The notes under the pieces: model-generated
The model's input: only the letters and a program-made list of their open reading frames with translations
Databases searched by the model: none
What the model was told of the DNA's origin: nothing
Assembly: GCF_001613085.1 (NCBI RefSeq)
Contig: NZ_BDBR01000013.1
Span: forward strand, 124,001 to 188,000
Source: Nocardia salmonicida NBRC 13393
Lineage (GTDB): Bacteria; Actinomycetota; Actinomycetes; Mycobacteriales; Mycobacteriaceae
Reading direction: 5' to 3'
DNA: 64,000 bases
Shown: positions 10,153-20,643 of the stretch, piece after piece
How positions within the stretch are numbered: position 1 is the stretch's first letter
How the letters are laid out: each line of letters opens with the position of its first letter
Made by a program: the position numbers and the translations under genes

Positions 10153-11586
10153 ATGACGCAAACACTCGAATCCGGCGACGCGCGAGCGGCCGAAGCGCCT
10201 GCGAGTTCCGGGGCGAAGACCAAACCGCTCGGCGCGGTCATCGCCGCTGTCGGCATTCCGATGTTCATGGTCACGTTGGACAACCTCGTCGTGACGAACG
10301 CCCTGCCGGTGATCAAAGCGGAACTCGGAGCCTCGCTTTCGGACCTGCAGTGGTTCATCAACGCGTATACGTTGTCCTTCGCCGCGCTGCTGTTGTCGGC
10401 TTCGGCCCTCGGTGACCGGATCGGCCGCCGCCGGGTGTTCCTGGCCGGTATCGGCATCTTCGTCGTCGCTTCCGGCGTGTGCGCGCTGGCGACCGAACCA
10501 TGGATGTTGATCGCGGCTCGTGCGGTGCAGGGCGTCGGTGGTGCGGCCGTGATGCCGTTGTCGCTCACCTTGCTCGCCGCCGCGGTGCCCGCGACGATGC
10601 GCAGCGCCGCGATCGGCATCTGGGGCGGCATCGCCGGTCTGGGTGTCGCGGTCGGGCCCGTTGTCGGTGGTGCGGTGGTCGACGGCCTGAACTGGCAGTG
10701 GATCTTCTGGCTCAATGTCCCGATCGGTCTGCTGGCGCTGCCGTTCGCCGCGCGCATGCTCGCTGAATCACGGGGCGCCGCACGGAAACTCGACTACCTG
10801 GGCGTGCTGCTCTCGGCCGGTGGCGTGCTCGCGCTCGTGTGGGGTGTCATCCACGGTGCCGACGACGGCTGGACCGCACCGCAGGTGCTCACCGCCCTGA
10901 TCGGCGGTGTCGCGCTGCTCGTTGCGTTCGTCGCCTGGGAAACCTACGTCACCGACCCGATGCTCCCGCTGCGCATGTTCAGATCCCGCGGTTTGAGCCT
11001 GAGCTTCATCGTGTCGTTCGGCTTCTCGTCCGGTGTCTTCGGCTCGATCTTCTTGCTCGCTCAGTTCTTCCAGGTGGTGCAGGGCTACTCGCCGCTGGAA
11101 TCGGGCATCCGCACGATGCCGTGGACGATGGTTCCGATGGTCGTCGCGCCACTGGCCGGCCTGATCGTCGACCGTGTCGGCGCCCGCACGCTCATCGCGA
11201 TCGGCCAGCTCTGTTTGGCGGTGTCGCTCGCCTGGATGGCGATGATCACCACCGCCGACGTCCCCTACCTGGCCTTCGTCGCCCCCTTCGTCCTCGGCGG
11301 CATCGGCATGGGTCTCACCTTCGCCCCCTCGTCCACCATCGTCATGGCCAGCGCTTCCCCCGCTGACCAGGGCATGGCATCGGGCATCAGCAGCACCGTC
11401 CGCGAAGTGGGCGTGGCCATGGGCATCGCCGTCCTGGCCTCGGTGTTCGCCTCCTACGGCTCCTACACCGACCCCCAGTCCTACGTCGATGGGCTGGTTC
11501 CCGCCGTGTGGGTCGGCGCCGCTCTAGTCGCCTTCGCCGCGGTGGTAGCGGTTTTCCTTCCGCGTCACAGCAAGCCCGCGGAATAG
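10153..11586 (+). CDS. MFS drug exporter, DHA2 (14-TM) family
   Basis: A 477-residue proton-driven multidrug exporter of the inner membrane. Seen: about 14 hydrophobic segments; motif A GDRIGRRRVF between TM2 and TM3; the DHA2 first-helix motif TLDNLVVTNALPVI; the antiporter motif C region GGIAGLGVAVGPVVGGAVV. Homologues confer resistance to dyes and antibiotics (EmrB/QacA type), but substrate is not predictable. It is divergent from the TetR gene above and its last 22 bases overlap the 3' end of the convergent hypothetical gene. Confidence 0.9.
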   Translation: MTQTLESGDARAAEAPASSGAKTKPLGAVIAAVGIPMFMVTLDNLVVTNALPVIKAELGASLSDLQWFINAYTLSFAALLLSASALGDRIGRRRVFLAGIGIFVVASGVCALATEPWMLIAARAVQGVGGAAVMPLSLTLLAAAVPATMRSAAIGIWGGIAGLGVAVGPVVGGAVVDGLNWQWIFWLNVPIGLLALPFAARMLAESRGAARKLDYLGVLLSAGGVLALVWGVIHGADDGWTAPQVLTALIGGVALLVAFVAWETYVTDPMLPLRMFRSRGLSLSFIVSFGFSSGVFGSIFLLAQFFQVVQGYSPLESGIRTMPWTMVPMVVAPLAGLIVDRVGARTLIAIGQLCLAVSLAWMAMITTADVPYLAFVAPFVLGGIGMGLTFAPSSTIVMASASPADQGMASGISSTVREVGVAMGIAVLASVFASYGSYTDPQSYVDGLVPAVWVGAALVAFAAVVAVFLPRHSKPAE

Positions 11587-12035
11587 CCACCGACCGCAGT
11601 CGGCTGCCCCGGCCGACTGCGGTTCGGCTGAACGACCACCTGCTGGGCATCGTCATAGATGACGGTTCCCGGCGCGTCGGACTCCCGTCGCTCCCACTCG
11701 ATCCCGTGGGCGTCGAGAATCGCGAGATAGCCACCGACGCGCTCGATCATCGACACCGCGCTCGACTTGAACCACGAGGAAGCCCCCGGATGCAGTTCGC
11801 GGTCGTACACGCGCGGATCCACATCGCTCGGATTCGTCAGATTCTCACTGAACCAATCATTGCCCGAGCGCCGGAACCGGACCTCCTCGGCGCTCAACTG
11901 CCCCTCCATCCACAACCCGTTGACCAGCCCGAACACGCCTGGATAGCCGCCGTGCCGATTGGGCTGGGCACCTTGGAACCGAACATAGGCCGAACCGGCA
12001 GGCGATCCGCCCCGACGGTCGCCGATCCCCGTCAC
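11565..12035 (-). CDS. Conserved actinobacterial protein of unknown function
   Basis: Predicted 156 residues, cytosolic, with no assigned function. Seen: a pattern I recognise from many actinobacterial genomes: YVRFQGAQPN at the start, GVFGLVNGLW, then the pair VDPRVYDRELHPGASSWFK and RVGGYLAILDAHGIEWERR. The start is uncertain. The GTG at 12035 overlaps the stop of the small upstream gene by four bases (GTGA), which suggests coupled translation; the family core begins only about 16 residues later. Its 3' end overlaps the end of the convergent exporter gene. Confidence 0.7.
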   Translation of the reverse strand: MTGIGDRRGGSPAGSAYVRFQGAQPNRHGGYPGVFGLVNGLWMEGQLSAEEVRFRRSGNDWFSENLTNPSDVDPRVYDRELHPGASSWFKSSAVSMIERVGGYLAILDAHGIEWERRESDAPGTVIYDDAQQVVVQPNRSRPGQPTAVGGYSAGLL

Positions 12036-12238
12036 CCGACACCATCCGGGTGCTGCCCCTGTTCCGGGGCGGCCTCGCGCCGTTCGGGACGACGCGCACA
12101 CAAACTCTCCACACGCGGAGACGAATGTCGCCCCGCGGGCCGTATCCCGAAGCCACACAACGCAAGACCGCTCCCAGGAGCGGTACGCCGGGCACGCCGC
12201 CCCCGCGGCGGCGTTGGATCGCAGGTCTGTTCAGCCAT
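12032..12238 (-). CDS. Small basic protein (68 aa), possibly coupled to the next gene
   Basis: Not recognised. Seen: ATG at 12238 with AGGA 7 bases upstream, and a stop that overlaps the GTG start of the conserved hypothetical gene (GTGA). The product is rich in Arg, Pro and Gly with three cysteines and has no clear fold. Third-position GC is lower than in neighbouring genes, so it may be a leader peptide that keeps ribosomes on the following gene or simply a chance frame. Confidence 0.3.
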   Translation of the reverse strand: MAEQTCDPTPPRGRRARRTAPGSGLALCGFGIRPAGRHSSPRVESLCARRPERREAAPEQGQHPDGVG

Positions 12239-13867
<1,629 letters not shown>

Positions 13868-13886
13868 AGAGAGAGCGAAACGTCAA

Positions 13887-16388
13887 GTGCGAGTAGCACA
13901 GTCCTGGCTGACCGAGATCCTGCAGCGCACCACCCCCGAGTGGTCGGTGTCGGCGGAAGAGCTCGACGCGGGCTTCGTCCGGGTGGGTCTGGAAGTCGAA
14001 GAGGTCGACAAGCTCGAGCCCATCGGCGGTGACATCGACAAGCCGCTGGTCGTCGGTCGCGTCGCCGAGATCACCGAGCTCACCGAGTTCAAGAAGCCGA
14101 TCCGCTTCTGCAAGGTCGATGTCGGCAACCCCGAGTTGCAGGAAATCGTCTGTGGCGCACGCAATTTCGCGGCCGGCGACCTCGTCGTGGTCGTGCTGCC
14201 CGGCGGTGAGCTGCCCGGCGGGTTCAAGATCTCCTCGCGCAAGACCTACGGTCACACCTCCAACGGCATGATCTGCTCGGTCGCCGAACTCGGCATCGGC
14301 AAGGATCACGACGGCATCCTGGTGCTCGAGCCGGGTTCCGCGCAGCCGGGCGACGACGCGAACGTGCTGCTCGGCACCGATGACACCATCATCGAACTCA
14401 ACATCACTCCCGATCGCGGCTACTGCTTCTCGGTGCGCGGCCTGGCCCGCGAACTGGCCTGCGGCTTCGACCTCGAATACGCCGACCCGGCCGTGCGCAC
14501 GCTGCCCGAGGCCGAAGAGCTCGCCTGGGCGGTGCGCCTGGACGACGATTCGGACTGCACCCGCTTCGGCGCGCGCCGCGTCACCGGGATCGACCCGAAC
14601 GCGGTGAGCCCGCTGTGGTTGCAGCGCAGGCTGATGCTGTCGGGTATGCGTCCGATCTCCCCGGCCGTCGACGTCACCAACTATGTGATGCTCGAGCTCG
14701 GTCAGCCGCTGCATGCCTTCGATGCGGCGAAGCTGCACGGCGGCTTGGTCGTTCGCTCGGCGCACAAGGGCGAGACCCTGCGCACTCTCGACGACACCGA
14801 GCGCACCCTCGACGCCGAGGATGTGGTGATCGCCGATGATTCCGGCGTCATCTCCCTCGCCGGTGTCATGGGCGGTGCGAGCACCGAGGTCGGGCCGGAG
14901 ACCACCGATGTGGTCCTGGAAGCCGCCGTCTGGAACCCGCTGCGGGTGTACCGGACCTCGCGCCGCCACAAGCTCTCCTCGGAGGCGGGCAAGCGGTACG
15001 AACGGGTCGTCGATCCCGAGATCAATATCGCCGCGCTCGACCGCGCCGTGACCCTGCTCGCCGACATCACCGGCGGCACCATCGAATCCGCGCTCACCGA
15101 CATCCGGGTGCCCCTGGAGCCGGTCGCGCCGATCGCGATGGACATCGACCTGCCCGACCGCGTCGCCGGCGTCACCTACCCGGCGGGCACCTCCGTGCGC
15201 AGGCTGGCCCAGATCGGCGCCGGCGTCGAGATCGAGGTCAACGACGCGGGCAAGACCCAGCTGCTGGTGACCCCGCCGAGCTGGCGCCCCGACCTCACCC
15301 AGCCCGCCGACCTGGTCGAAGAGGTCCTGCGGCTGGAAGGGCTCGAGCAGATCCCATCCATCCTGCCGACCGCACCCGGCGGCCGCGGTCTGACCGCGCA
15401 GCAGCAGCGTCGCCGCGCGGTGAGCCGGGCACTGGCGTTCGCCGGCGCCGTCGAGGTGCCGCCGCCCGCCTTCCTGCCCGGTGGGGTGTTCGAGGTGTGG
15501 GGTCTGGACGCCGACGACCCGCGTCGCAACACCACTCGCGTGCTGAACCCCCTCGACAGCGACCGCCCCGAACTGGCGACCACGTTGCTGCCGGGACTAC
15601 TGGAAGTGGCCATCCGCAATATCTCCCGCGGTGCGCGCGACCTGACCATCTACGGCATCGCCCAGGTGGTGCTGCCCGGCGCGCAGACCCACTCGGTCGA
15701 GGCGCTGCCGGTGGATCGTCGTCCCACCGACGAGCAGATCGCCGAGCTCAAAGCCTCGCTGCCGGCCCAGCCGGTGCACGTGGCCGCGGTGCTCAGCGGC
15801 AAGCACGACCCGCGTGGGCCGTGGGGGCCGGGCCGTGCGGCCGAGGCCGCCGACGCCTTCGCGCTGGTCGACGACATCGCCGACGCGGCCGCAATCGTCA
15901 TCGAACGCCGATCCGCCAACTACCTGCCGTGGCATCCCGGCCGCTGCGCCGAACTGCTCGTCGACGGTGTCGTCGTCGGTCACGCGGGCGAACTGCATCC
16001 GGCCGTCCTGGAGCGCGCCGGTCTGCCGCCGCGCACCTGCGCGCTGGAAGTCGATCTCGACGCCCTGCCGCTGACCGAGTCCCTGCCCGCCCCGACGATC
16101 TCGGCGTTCCCCGCCGTCCTGCAGGATGTGTCGATCAGCGTCGAGAAGACCGTCCCCGCCGCGCAGGTGGAAACCGCGCTCCGCACCGGCGGTGGCGATC
16201 TGCTCGAAAGCATCGCCCTGTTCGACGTCTACGAAGGCGCCCAGGCAGGCGAGGGCCGCAAATCCCTCACCTACGCCCTGCGCTTCCGTGCCCCCGACCG
16301 CACCCTCACCGAAGACGAGGCGAGCGCCGCTCGCGATGCCGCCGTCGCCTCGGCCGCCACCGCGGTCGGCGCCGAACTGCGCGGCTGA
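13887..16388 (+). CDS. pheT: Phenylalanine--tRNA ligase beta subunit
   Basis: The 833-residue beta subunit gives the editing site and tRNA contacts. Seen in order: an N-terminal part [11 protein letters not shown]; an EMAP/OB-fold tRNA-binding domain (residues ~40-150, with [20 protein letters not shown]); the B3/B4 editing domain; the B5 domain; a core that mimics the synthetase fold; and a C-terminal anticodon-binding FDX-ACB domain ([18 protein letters not shown] to the end). The GTG at 13887 after GAGAGAG matches the family start. Length matches the mycobacterial protein. Confidence 0.96.
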   Translation: MRVAQSWLTEILQRTTPEWSVSAEELDAGFVRVGLEVEEVDKLEPIGGDIDKPLVVGRVAEITELTEFKKPIRFCKVDVGNPELQEIVCGARNFAAGDLVVVVLPGGELPGGFKISSRKTYGHTSNGMICSVAELGIGKDHDGILVLEPGSAQPGDDANVLLGTDDTIIELNITPDRGYCFSVRGLARELACGFDLEYADPAVRTLPEAEELAWAVRLDDDSDCTRFGARRVTGIDPNAVSPLWLQRRLMLSGMRPISPAVDVTNYVMLELGQPLHAFDAAKLHGGLVVRSAHKGETLRTLDDTERTLDAEDVVIADDSGVISLAGVMGGASTEVGPETTDVVLEAAVWNPLRVYRTSRRHKLSSEAGKRYERVVDPEINIAALDRAVTLLADITGGTIESALTDIRVPLEPVAPIAMDIDLPDRVAGVTYPAGTSVRRLAQIGAGVEIEVNDAGKTQLLVTPPSWRPDLTQPADLVEEVLRLEGLEQIPSILPTAPGGRGLTAQQQRRRAVSRALAFAGAVEVPPPAFLPGGVFEVWGLDADDPRRNTTRVLNPLDSDRPELATTLLPGLLEVAIRNISRGARDLTIYGIAQVVLPGAQTHSVEALPVDRRPTDEQIAELKASLPAQPVHVAAVLSGKHDPRGPWGPGRAAEAADAFALVDDIADAAAIVIERRSANYLPWHPGRCAELLVDGVVVGHAGELHPAVLERAGLPPRTCALEVDLDALPLTESLPAPTISAFPAVLQDVSISVEKTVPAAQVETALRTGGGDLLESIALFDVYEGAQAGEGRKSLTYALRFRAPDRTLTEDEASAARDAAVASAATAVGAELRG

Positions 16389-16403
16389 TCCGTACTCGAC
16401 ACC

Positions 16404-16436
16404 CGAAGGCCGTCCGGTTCCACCGGGCGGCCTTCG
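16404..16436 (+). terminator. Terminator after pheT
   Basis: Hairpin with 14-base arms CGAAGGCCGTCCGG / CCGGGCGGCCTTCG (one mismatch) and a 5-base loop, 15 bases after the pheT stop. It is followed by TCGTCGTGTGTG rather than a pure T run, as is usual for actinobacterial terminators. Confidence 0.75.
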
Positions 16437-16512
16437 TCGTGTGTGATTGTCCCTCGCGCCGGAATGCGGGGGAGTAGGGGCGACGGGTCGGGCGCGGGAT
16501 AGGTTGGGCGGT

Positions 16513-17901
16513 GTGTCGATGATGAAAGGCGCCAATGTTGCGGTGCCTGCCTCCGCGGTCCGCGTCGAATTGGGTTGGCAGTCGGGGCAGGGCGTGCCCG
16601 ATGCCGATGCCTCCGCGCTGTTGCTCGCCGGGGCGAAGGTGCGCTCCGATGACGACTTCGTGTTCTACAACCAGGCCGTGCATCCTTCGGGGGCCGTTCG
16701 GTACGAAGGAAAACAGCAGGGGCAGACCGTTGTCGACGCCCTGTCGGTGAACCTCGCGCAGGTCGAGCCGCAGATCGAGACGATCGTGCTCGCCGCCTCC
16801 GCCGACGGGGGAACGTTCGGGCAGTTCCGTGGGCTCTACATCCGGGTGATCGATACCGCGAACGGTGCGGAGGTCGCGCGCTTCGACAGCAGCGGGGCGA
16901 CCACCGAAACCGCCTTCGTGCTCGGTGAGCTGTACCGACGCCAGGGTGCGTGGAAATTCCGCGCCGTCGGTCAGGGGTATGACAGCGGCTTGGCCGGGCT
17001 CGCTACCGATTTCGGCATCTCCGTCGACGATGCCCCCGCCGCGCCGCCCGCACCCCCGCAGCCGCAGGGACAGCCATACGCCTCGGGCCAGCCGAACCAG
17101 CAACAGTCCTACGCACCGCCGACGCAGCCGTTCATCCCAGCGCCCCAGCCGAACCGGCCGAGCACCCCACCTCCGACGCCGCCGACTCCCACGTTCCCGC
17201 CGAATCAGTCCCAGCCGTACCCGCCGCCGCAGCAGCACCCCCAATTCGCCCCGCCCCCACCACCTCCGGTCAATCTGGCCAAGGTCTCGCTCACCAAAGA
17301 AGCCCCGTCTGTCTCCCTGACCAAACACGGCGCCACCGGCGGCGTCCTGCGCGTGAACCTCAACTGGACCTCGATGGCCGCCACCGGCCGTCTCTTCGGC
17401 AAACTCCGCGGCAAGAACATCGACCTGGACCTGTGCTGCTTCTTCGAACTGGTCAACGGCGCCATCGGTTCCGTGCGAGCCCTCGACCGCCGCTTCGGCG
17501 CCCTGTACGAACCGCCGTTCATCCACCTCGACCAGGACGACCGCACCGGCGCCAGCATCACCGGCGAGAACCTGTCGGTGAACCTCGACTACACCCAGTT
17601 CATCCGGCGCATCCTCGTGTTCGCCTCGATCTACGACGGTGCCAGCGATTTCCGCAATGTGCACGCCACCGTCACTTTGAACACGGTGAATTCCGCGCCC
17701 ATCGAGATGACGCTCGACGGCTGCACCGACAACTCCCGCGATGCGGTGCTGTTCGTACTGGAGAACGTCAACGGCGAGTTCGTGGTACGTCGCGAAGGCG
17801 CCTTCGTCCGACCGCCCGCCGGTCAACCGGGTGGTGGCGTCGTGGAGATCGCCCGCCTCTACCACTGGGACTTCGGTTTCCAGGCGGGTCGCGGCAAGTG
17901 A
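16513..17901 (+). CDS. TerD-family protein with two TerD-like domains and Pro-rich linker
   Basis: Predicted 462 residues, cytosolic. Seen: an N-terminal TerD domain (residues ~1-180) with the family features [29 protein letters not shown] and a C-terminal DFGISVD; a linker of about 80 residues dominated by Pro, Gln, Ser and Thr; and a second TerD-like half with [39 protein letters not shown] and [12 protein letters not shown]. Known: TerD domains bind calcium and belong to tellurite/stress-response systems, often membrane-linked surveillance complexes. No other ter gene is nearby. The next gene, a hydrolase, overlaps its stop by four bases. Start GTG 16513 or the ATGs 6-9 bases on. Confidence 0.85.
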   Translation: MSMMKGANVAVPASAVRVELGWQSGQGVPDADASALLLAGAKVRSDDDFVFYNQAVHPSGAVRYEGKQQGQTVVDALSVNLAQVEPQIETIVLAASADGGTFGQFRGLYIRVIDTANGAEVARFDSSGATTETAFVLGELYRRQGAWKFRAVGQGYDSGLAGLATDFGISVDDAPAAPPAPPQPQGQPYASGQPNQQQSYAPPTQPFIPAPQPNRPSTPPPTPPTPTFPPNQSQPYPPPQQHPQFAPPPPPPVNLAKVSLTKEAPSVSLTKHGATGGVLRVNLNWTSMAATGRLFGKLRGKNIDLDLCCFFELVNGAIGSVRALDRRFGALYEPPFIHLDQDDRTGASITGENLSVNLDYTQFIRRILVFASIYDGASDFRNVHATVTLNTVNSAPIEMTLDGCTDNSRDAVLFVLENVNGEFVVRREGAFVRPPAGQPGGGVVEIARLYHWDFGFQAGRGK

Positions 17902-18656
17902 TCCGCCACCCCGCGACACGCGTCCTCAACGCACTGGTCTACCACCCCGAGAAACACCTCGCCCAGACCCCGGCGGCACTGGGGCTGGACTACCGCGATC
18001 TGACCATGCGCACCGCCGATGGCATCGAGGTGCACGGCTGGTTCGTGCGCGCCGCGCGCCCGCGCGGCCACATCCTCTACGCGCACGGCAACGCGGGCAC
18101 CATCGGCGACCGCGTCTCGATCATCGCGCTGCTGGTCGGAGCCGGTTTCGACGTCCTGGCGTTCGACTACCGCGGCTTCGGTCGCAGCACGGGCACCCCG
18201 AGCGAACAGGGCACCTACCTCGACGCCAGAGCCGCCCGCCAAGCCTTGCTCGACCAACCGGAAGTCGATCCCGATCGGGTCTACTATCTGGGCAAATCCC
18301 TCGGTGGCGGGGTACTGCTCGAACTGGCGGGCGAATATCCGCCCGCGGGCATGATCCTCATGTCGACGTTCAGCGGCATGCGCGCCGCCGCGCGCTCGGT
18401 CTACCCGTTCCTGCCCGCTCCGCTGATCCCGAACGCGTATCCGAGCCTGCGGCGCATCGCGAACCTGCGCGTCCCGGTGCTGATGATGCACGGCGACCGC
18501 GACGAACTCCTGCCACTGCGCCACGCCGAACGCCTGTACGCGGCGGCACAGGACCCGAAACAGCTGATCGTGGTCCCTGGCGCGGGCCACAACGATGTGA
18601 TCGACACGCTCGGCGCCGAGTGGGCCGAGATCATCGCCGACTGGGCGGCGCGATAA
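17898..18656 (+). CDS. Alpha/beta hydrolase (BEM46/ABHD13-like)
   Basis: A 252-residue serine hydrolase-fold protein. Seen: oxyanion region [12 protein letters not shown], nucleophile elbow GKSLGG, acid in [12 protein letters not shown], and catalytic histidine in PGAGHNDV. The order and spacing fit the small BEM46/ABHD13 branch of lipid or peptide hydrolases; no signal peptide is evident, though the N-terminus ([14 protein letters not shown]) could lie at a membrane. The GTG start overlaps the stop of the TerD-like gene (GTGA), so the two are translated together. This link to a TerD protein is unusual. Confidence 0.85.
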   Translation: MIRHPATRVLNALVYHPEKHLAQTPAALGLDYRDLTMRTADGIEVHGWFVRAARPRGHILYAHGNAGTIGDRVSIIALLVGAGFDVLAFDYRGFGRSTGTPSEQGTYLDARAARQALLDQPEVDPDRVYYLGKSLGGGVLLELAGEYPPAGMILMSTFSGMRAAARSVYPFLPAPLIPNAYPSLRRIANLRVPVLMMHGDRDELLPLRHAERLYAAAQDPKQLIVVPGAGHNDVIDTLGAEWAEIIADWAAR

Positions 18657-18695
18657 CGCTGGTCGGCGGTCGCTGATGCTGCGTAGCCTGGCGGT

Positions 18696-19196
18696 ATGAG
18701 CGAAACGAGCGAACTCCTCGGCCGGATGGCCGCGCTACCCGACCACGAGCTGGTTTCGGTGCTGCGCGCCGCGGTCGCCGGACGTCCCGGGCTCGTCGCG
18801 GTCGCCGCCGCACTGGCCCAGGCCGACATCGGTCATGCCGATACCGGATCACCTGTGACTCTGGACACCGACGTCGTCGACGCGGATGTGGTGCCCGTCG
18901 CATCCGGGCAGGTAGGAGGCGCGATCCCGGTACCGCCGGTACCGTCCGGACTGCCGGTGACCGGCGCACCTGCCGCCACCGGCGGATATTCCACTTCCGG
19001 AGTGCCGACATTCGACTCGGTTCGGGATAAGGTCGAGCAGCGTTTCGGCACCGCGCAGGGAATGGACGAGCTCGACCGGCAGACTCCCGCGGGTCGCAGC
19101 GTCGACGAACAGTGGGAGGCGCGGGAAAAAGCCGCGCGTGAGCGGCTGGATCAGATCCGGAAATCGGTGCAGGGCAACGATTCCGGCGACAAGTAG
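18696..19196 (+). CDS. Hypothetical protein with helical tail
   Basis: 166 residues, not recognised. Seen: an N-terminal helical part (SELLGRMAALPDHELVSVLRAAVAG), a middle segment rich in Val, Pro, Gly and Thr with no predicted structure, and a C-terminal helix rich in charge (DEQWEAREKAARERLDQIRKSV) that could be a coiled coil. No signal peptide or membrane segment. It lies 40 bases after the hydrolase and 45 before the next gene, in the same direction, so all may share a transcript. Confidence 0.65.
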   Translation: MSETSELLGRMAALPDHELVSVLRAAVAGRPGLVAVAAALAQADIGHADTGSPVTLDTDVVDADVVPVASGQVGGAIPVPPVPSGLPVTGAPAATGGYSTSGVPTFDSVRDKVEQRFGTAQGMDELDRQTPAGRSVDEQWEAREKAARERLDQIRKSVQGNDSGDK

Positions 19197-19241
19197 CCAC
19201 GCGTCCTCCCCTCGAGCAACGACCGTGATGGGTGGACACAA

Positions 19242-20267
19242 ATGACGCAGGCGCGCCAGATTGCCGACCGACTGCTCGACGCGCAGGTGGAATTCCTGCT
19301 CGCCGAGGTGACCGGTGACCGGTTTGCCGAGGTGATCGCCCGGGACGTGGCCGCCGTGCTGGCCGTCGGTGAGACGATTCGGTTCGGCGACGTGGTCTCC
19401 CTCGAGCAGGGCGAACAGACGGTGGCCACGGTGTTCGACCGCATCGGCGGCAGCCCCGTGATCGCCGATACCGTCGGCATCTTCTCCGACGCCATCTACG
19501 ACCACATCGCGTCGAACACCGAATACACCCTCGGCGACGTCGTCGACCGCGAACCGGTGGAAGCGCTGCTGGAGAAGATCTTCGGCATGCACCAGGCCCA
19601 GGAGCGGATCCTGGACCGGCTCACCGAGAGCCCGCTCGTCGCCACCGTGGCCTCGCGTTTCGTCGACAAGCTGATCGGCGACTTCATGCAGGCCAATCGT
19701 GAACGCGCCGAGAAGATTCCGGGCGTCTCCTCGCTGATGTCGCTGGGTCAGACCGCGGCCAATCGGGCCAAGAAGGTCGCGGCCGACAGCACCTTCGTCG
19801 GTGACCTCGCGGGCAAGGGCGCGCTGTTCGCGCTCAAGCGCACCAACAACGCGATCCGCGACATGCTGCGTGACGCCCCGGTGCACTCGGCCGCGATGGA
19901 ATTCTGGGACCTGCACGCCGACGAGCCCGTCGCGGGCCTGCGTGAATACCTCACCCAGAAGGACCTCAACGAGCTGGTCCAGATCTGCTACGAGATCGCG
20001 GTGACGACCAGGGAGAAGGAGTACTTCGGCCTGCTCGTGCGCGAGTGCGTCGAGGTGTTCTACACCAGGTACGGCAACCACACCCTCTCGGCGATGCTGC
20101 CCGAACTCGGTCTCGACGCCGACGACATCAGTGCCGAGATCCTGCGCTACGGTCCGTCCGTCATCGAGTCCGCCAAGCGCAACGGGGTGCTGGCCGGGCT
20201 GATCAGGGAACGCCTGGAGCCGTTCTTCTACTCGGATCAGGTGCTGGGAATTCTCGGCGGCGAGTAA
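19242..20267 (+). CDS. Conserved hypothetical all-helical protein
   Basis: 341 residues, not assigned to a known family by me. Seen: mostly helical composition, no signal peptide, no transmembrane run, and no catalytic motif that I recognise. Recurrent features are DRLLDAQVEFLLAEVTGDRF near the start and a C-terminal part with REYLTQKDLNELVQICYEIA and CVEVFYTRYGNHTL. Codon use is typical of the genome, so it is a real gene. Ribosome site GGTGGGTGGA lies before the ATG. It precedes the conservon but is separated from it by about 375 bases. Confidence 0.75.
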   Translation: MTQARQIADRLLDAQVEFLLAEVTGDRFAEVIARDVAAVLAVGETIRFGDVVSLEQGEQTVATVFDRIGGSPVIADTVGIFSDAIYDHIASNTEYTLGDVVDREPVEALLEKIFGMHQAQERILDRLTESPLVATVASRFVDKLIGDFMQANRERAEKIPGVSSLMSLGQTAANRAKKVAADSTFVGDLAGKGALFALKRTNNAIRDMLRDAPVHSAAMEFWDLHADEPVAGLREYLTQKDLNELVQICYEIAVTTREKEYFGLLVRECVEVFYTRYGNHTLSAMLPELGLDADDISAEILRYGPSVIESAKRNGVLAGLIRERLEPFFYSDQVLGILGGE

Positions 20268-20643
20268 TTCCACGAATACCGTTCGGCAATGCGCATTGAT
20301 CGACACGACTTCACTTCTCGATTTGCATGGCATCGTCGCAACCGGTATAGAGTCGGCACTGAATTGCGCCTTCTGATCGGCCGCGCCAAATGTGTTGCGC
20401 GTCACGATCTCTGGTGACCCGTATGTATCCGGCAGTGAACCGGTCGGCCAACTCGCTGCCGATACGACTGTGAGCATTCGGCTACACAAAGCCCGCTGAA
20501 TTTCCGGCATGTTTAGATCAGCGCACGAATTGCTGCTTTACACCGTTCCGCATTGACCGCGCACCGCGCGGAGTGCAAGTTTGCACCTGTCTTTCCGTAG
20601 GCCACCGTGACCGACGTTGCGGTGGCATTGCAAAGGAGTAGGT
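20268..20643. other. Promoter region of the conservon
   Basis: About 376 bases without a gene, more AT-rich than its flanks. It holds a perfect palindrome GTGCAAGTTTGCAC (20573-20586) and a 7-bp inverted repeat GCCACCG / CGGTGGC (20601-20626) that could fold just before the ribosome site AAAGGAG (20632-20638) of the kinase gene. Either may be a regulatory site; no known regulator could be matched. Confidence 0.5.
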
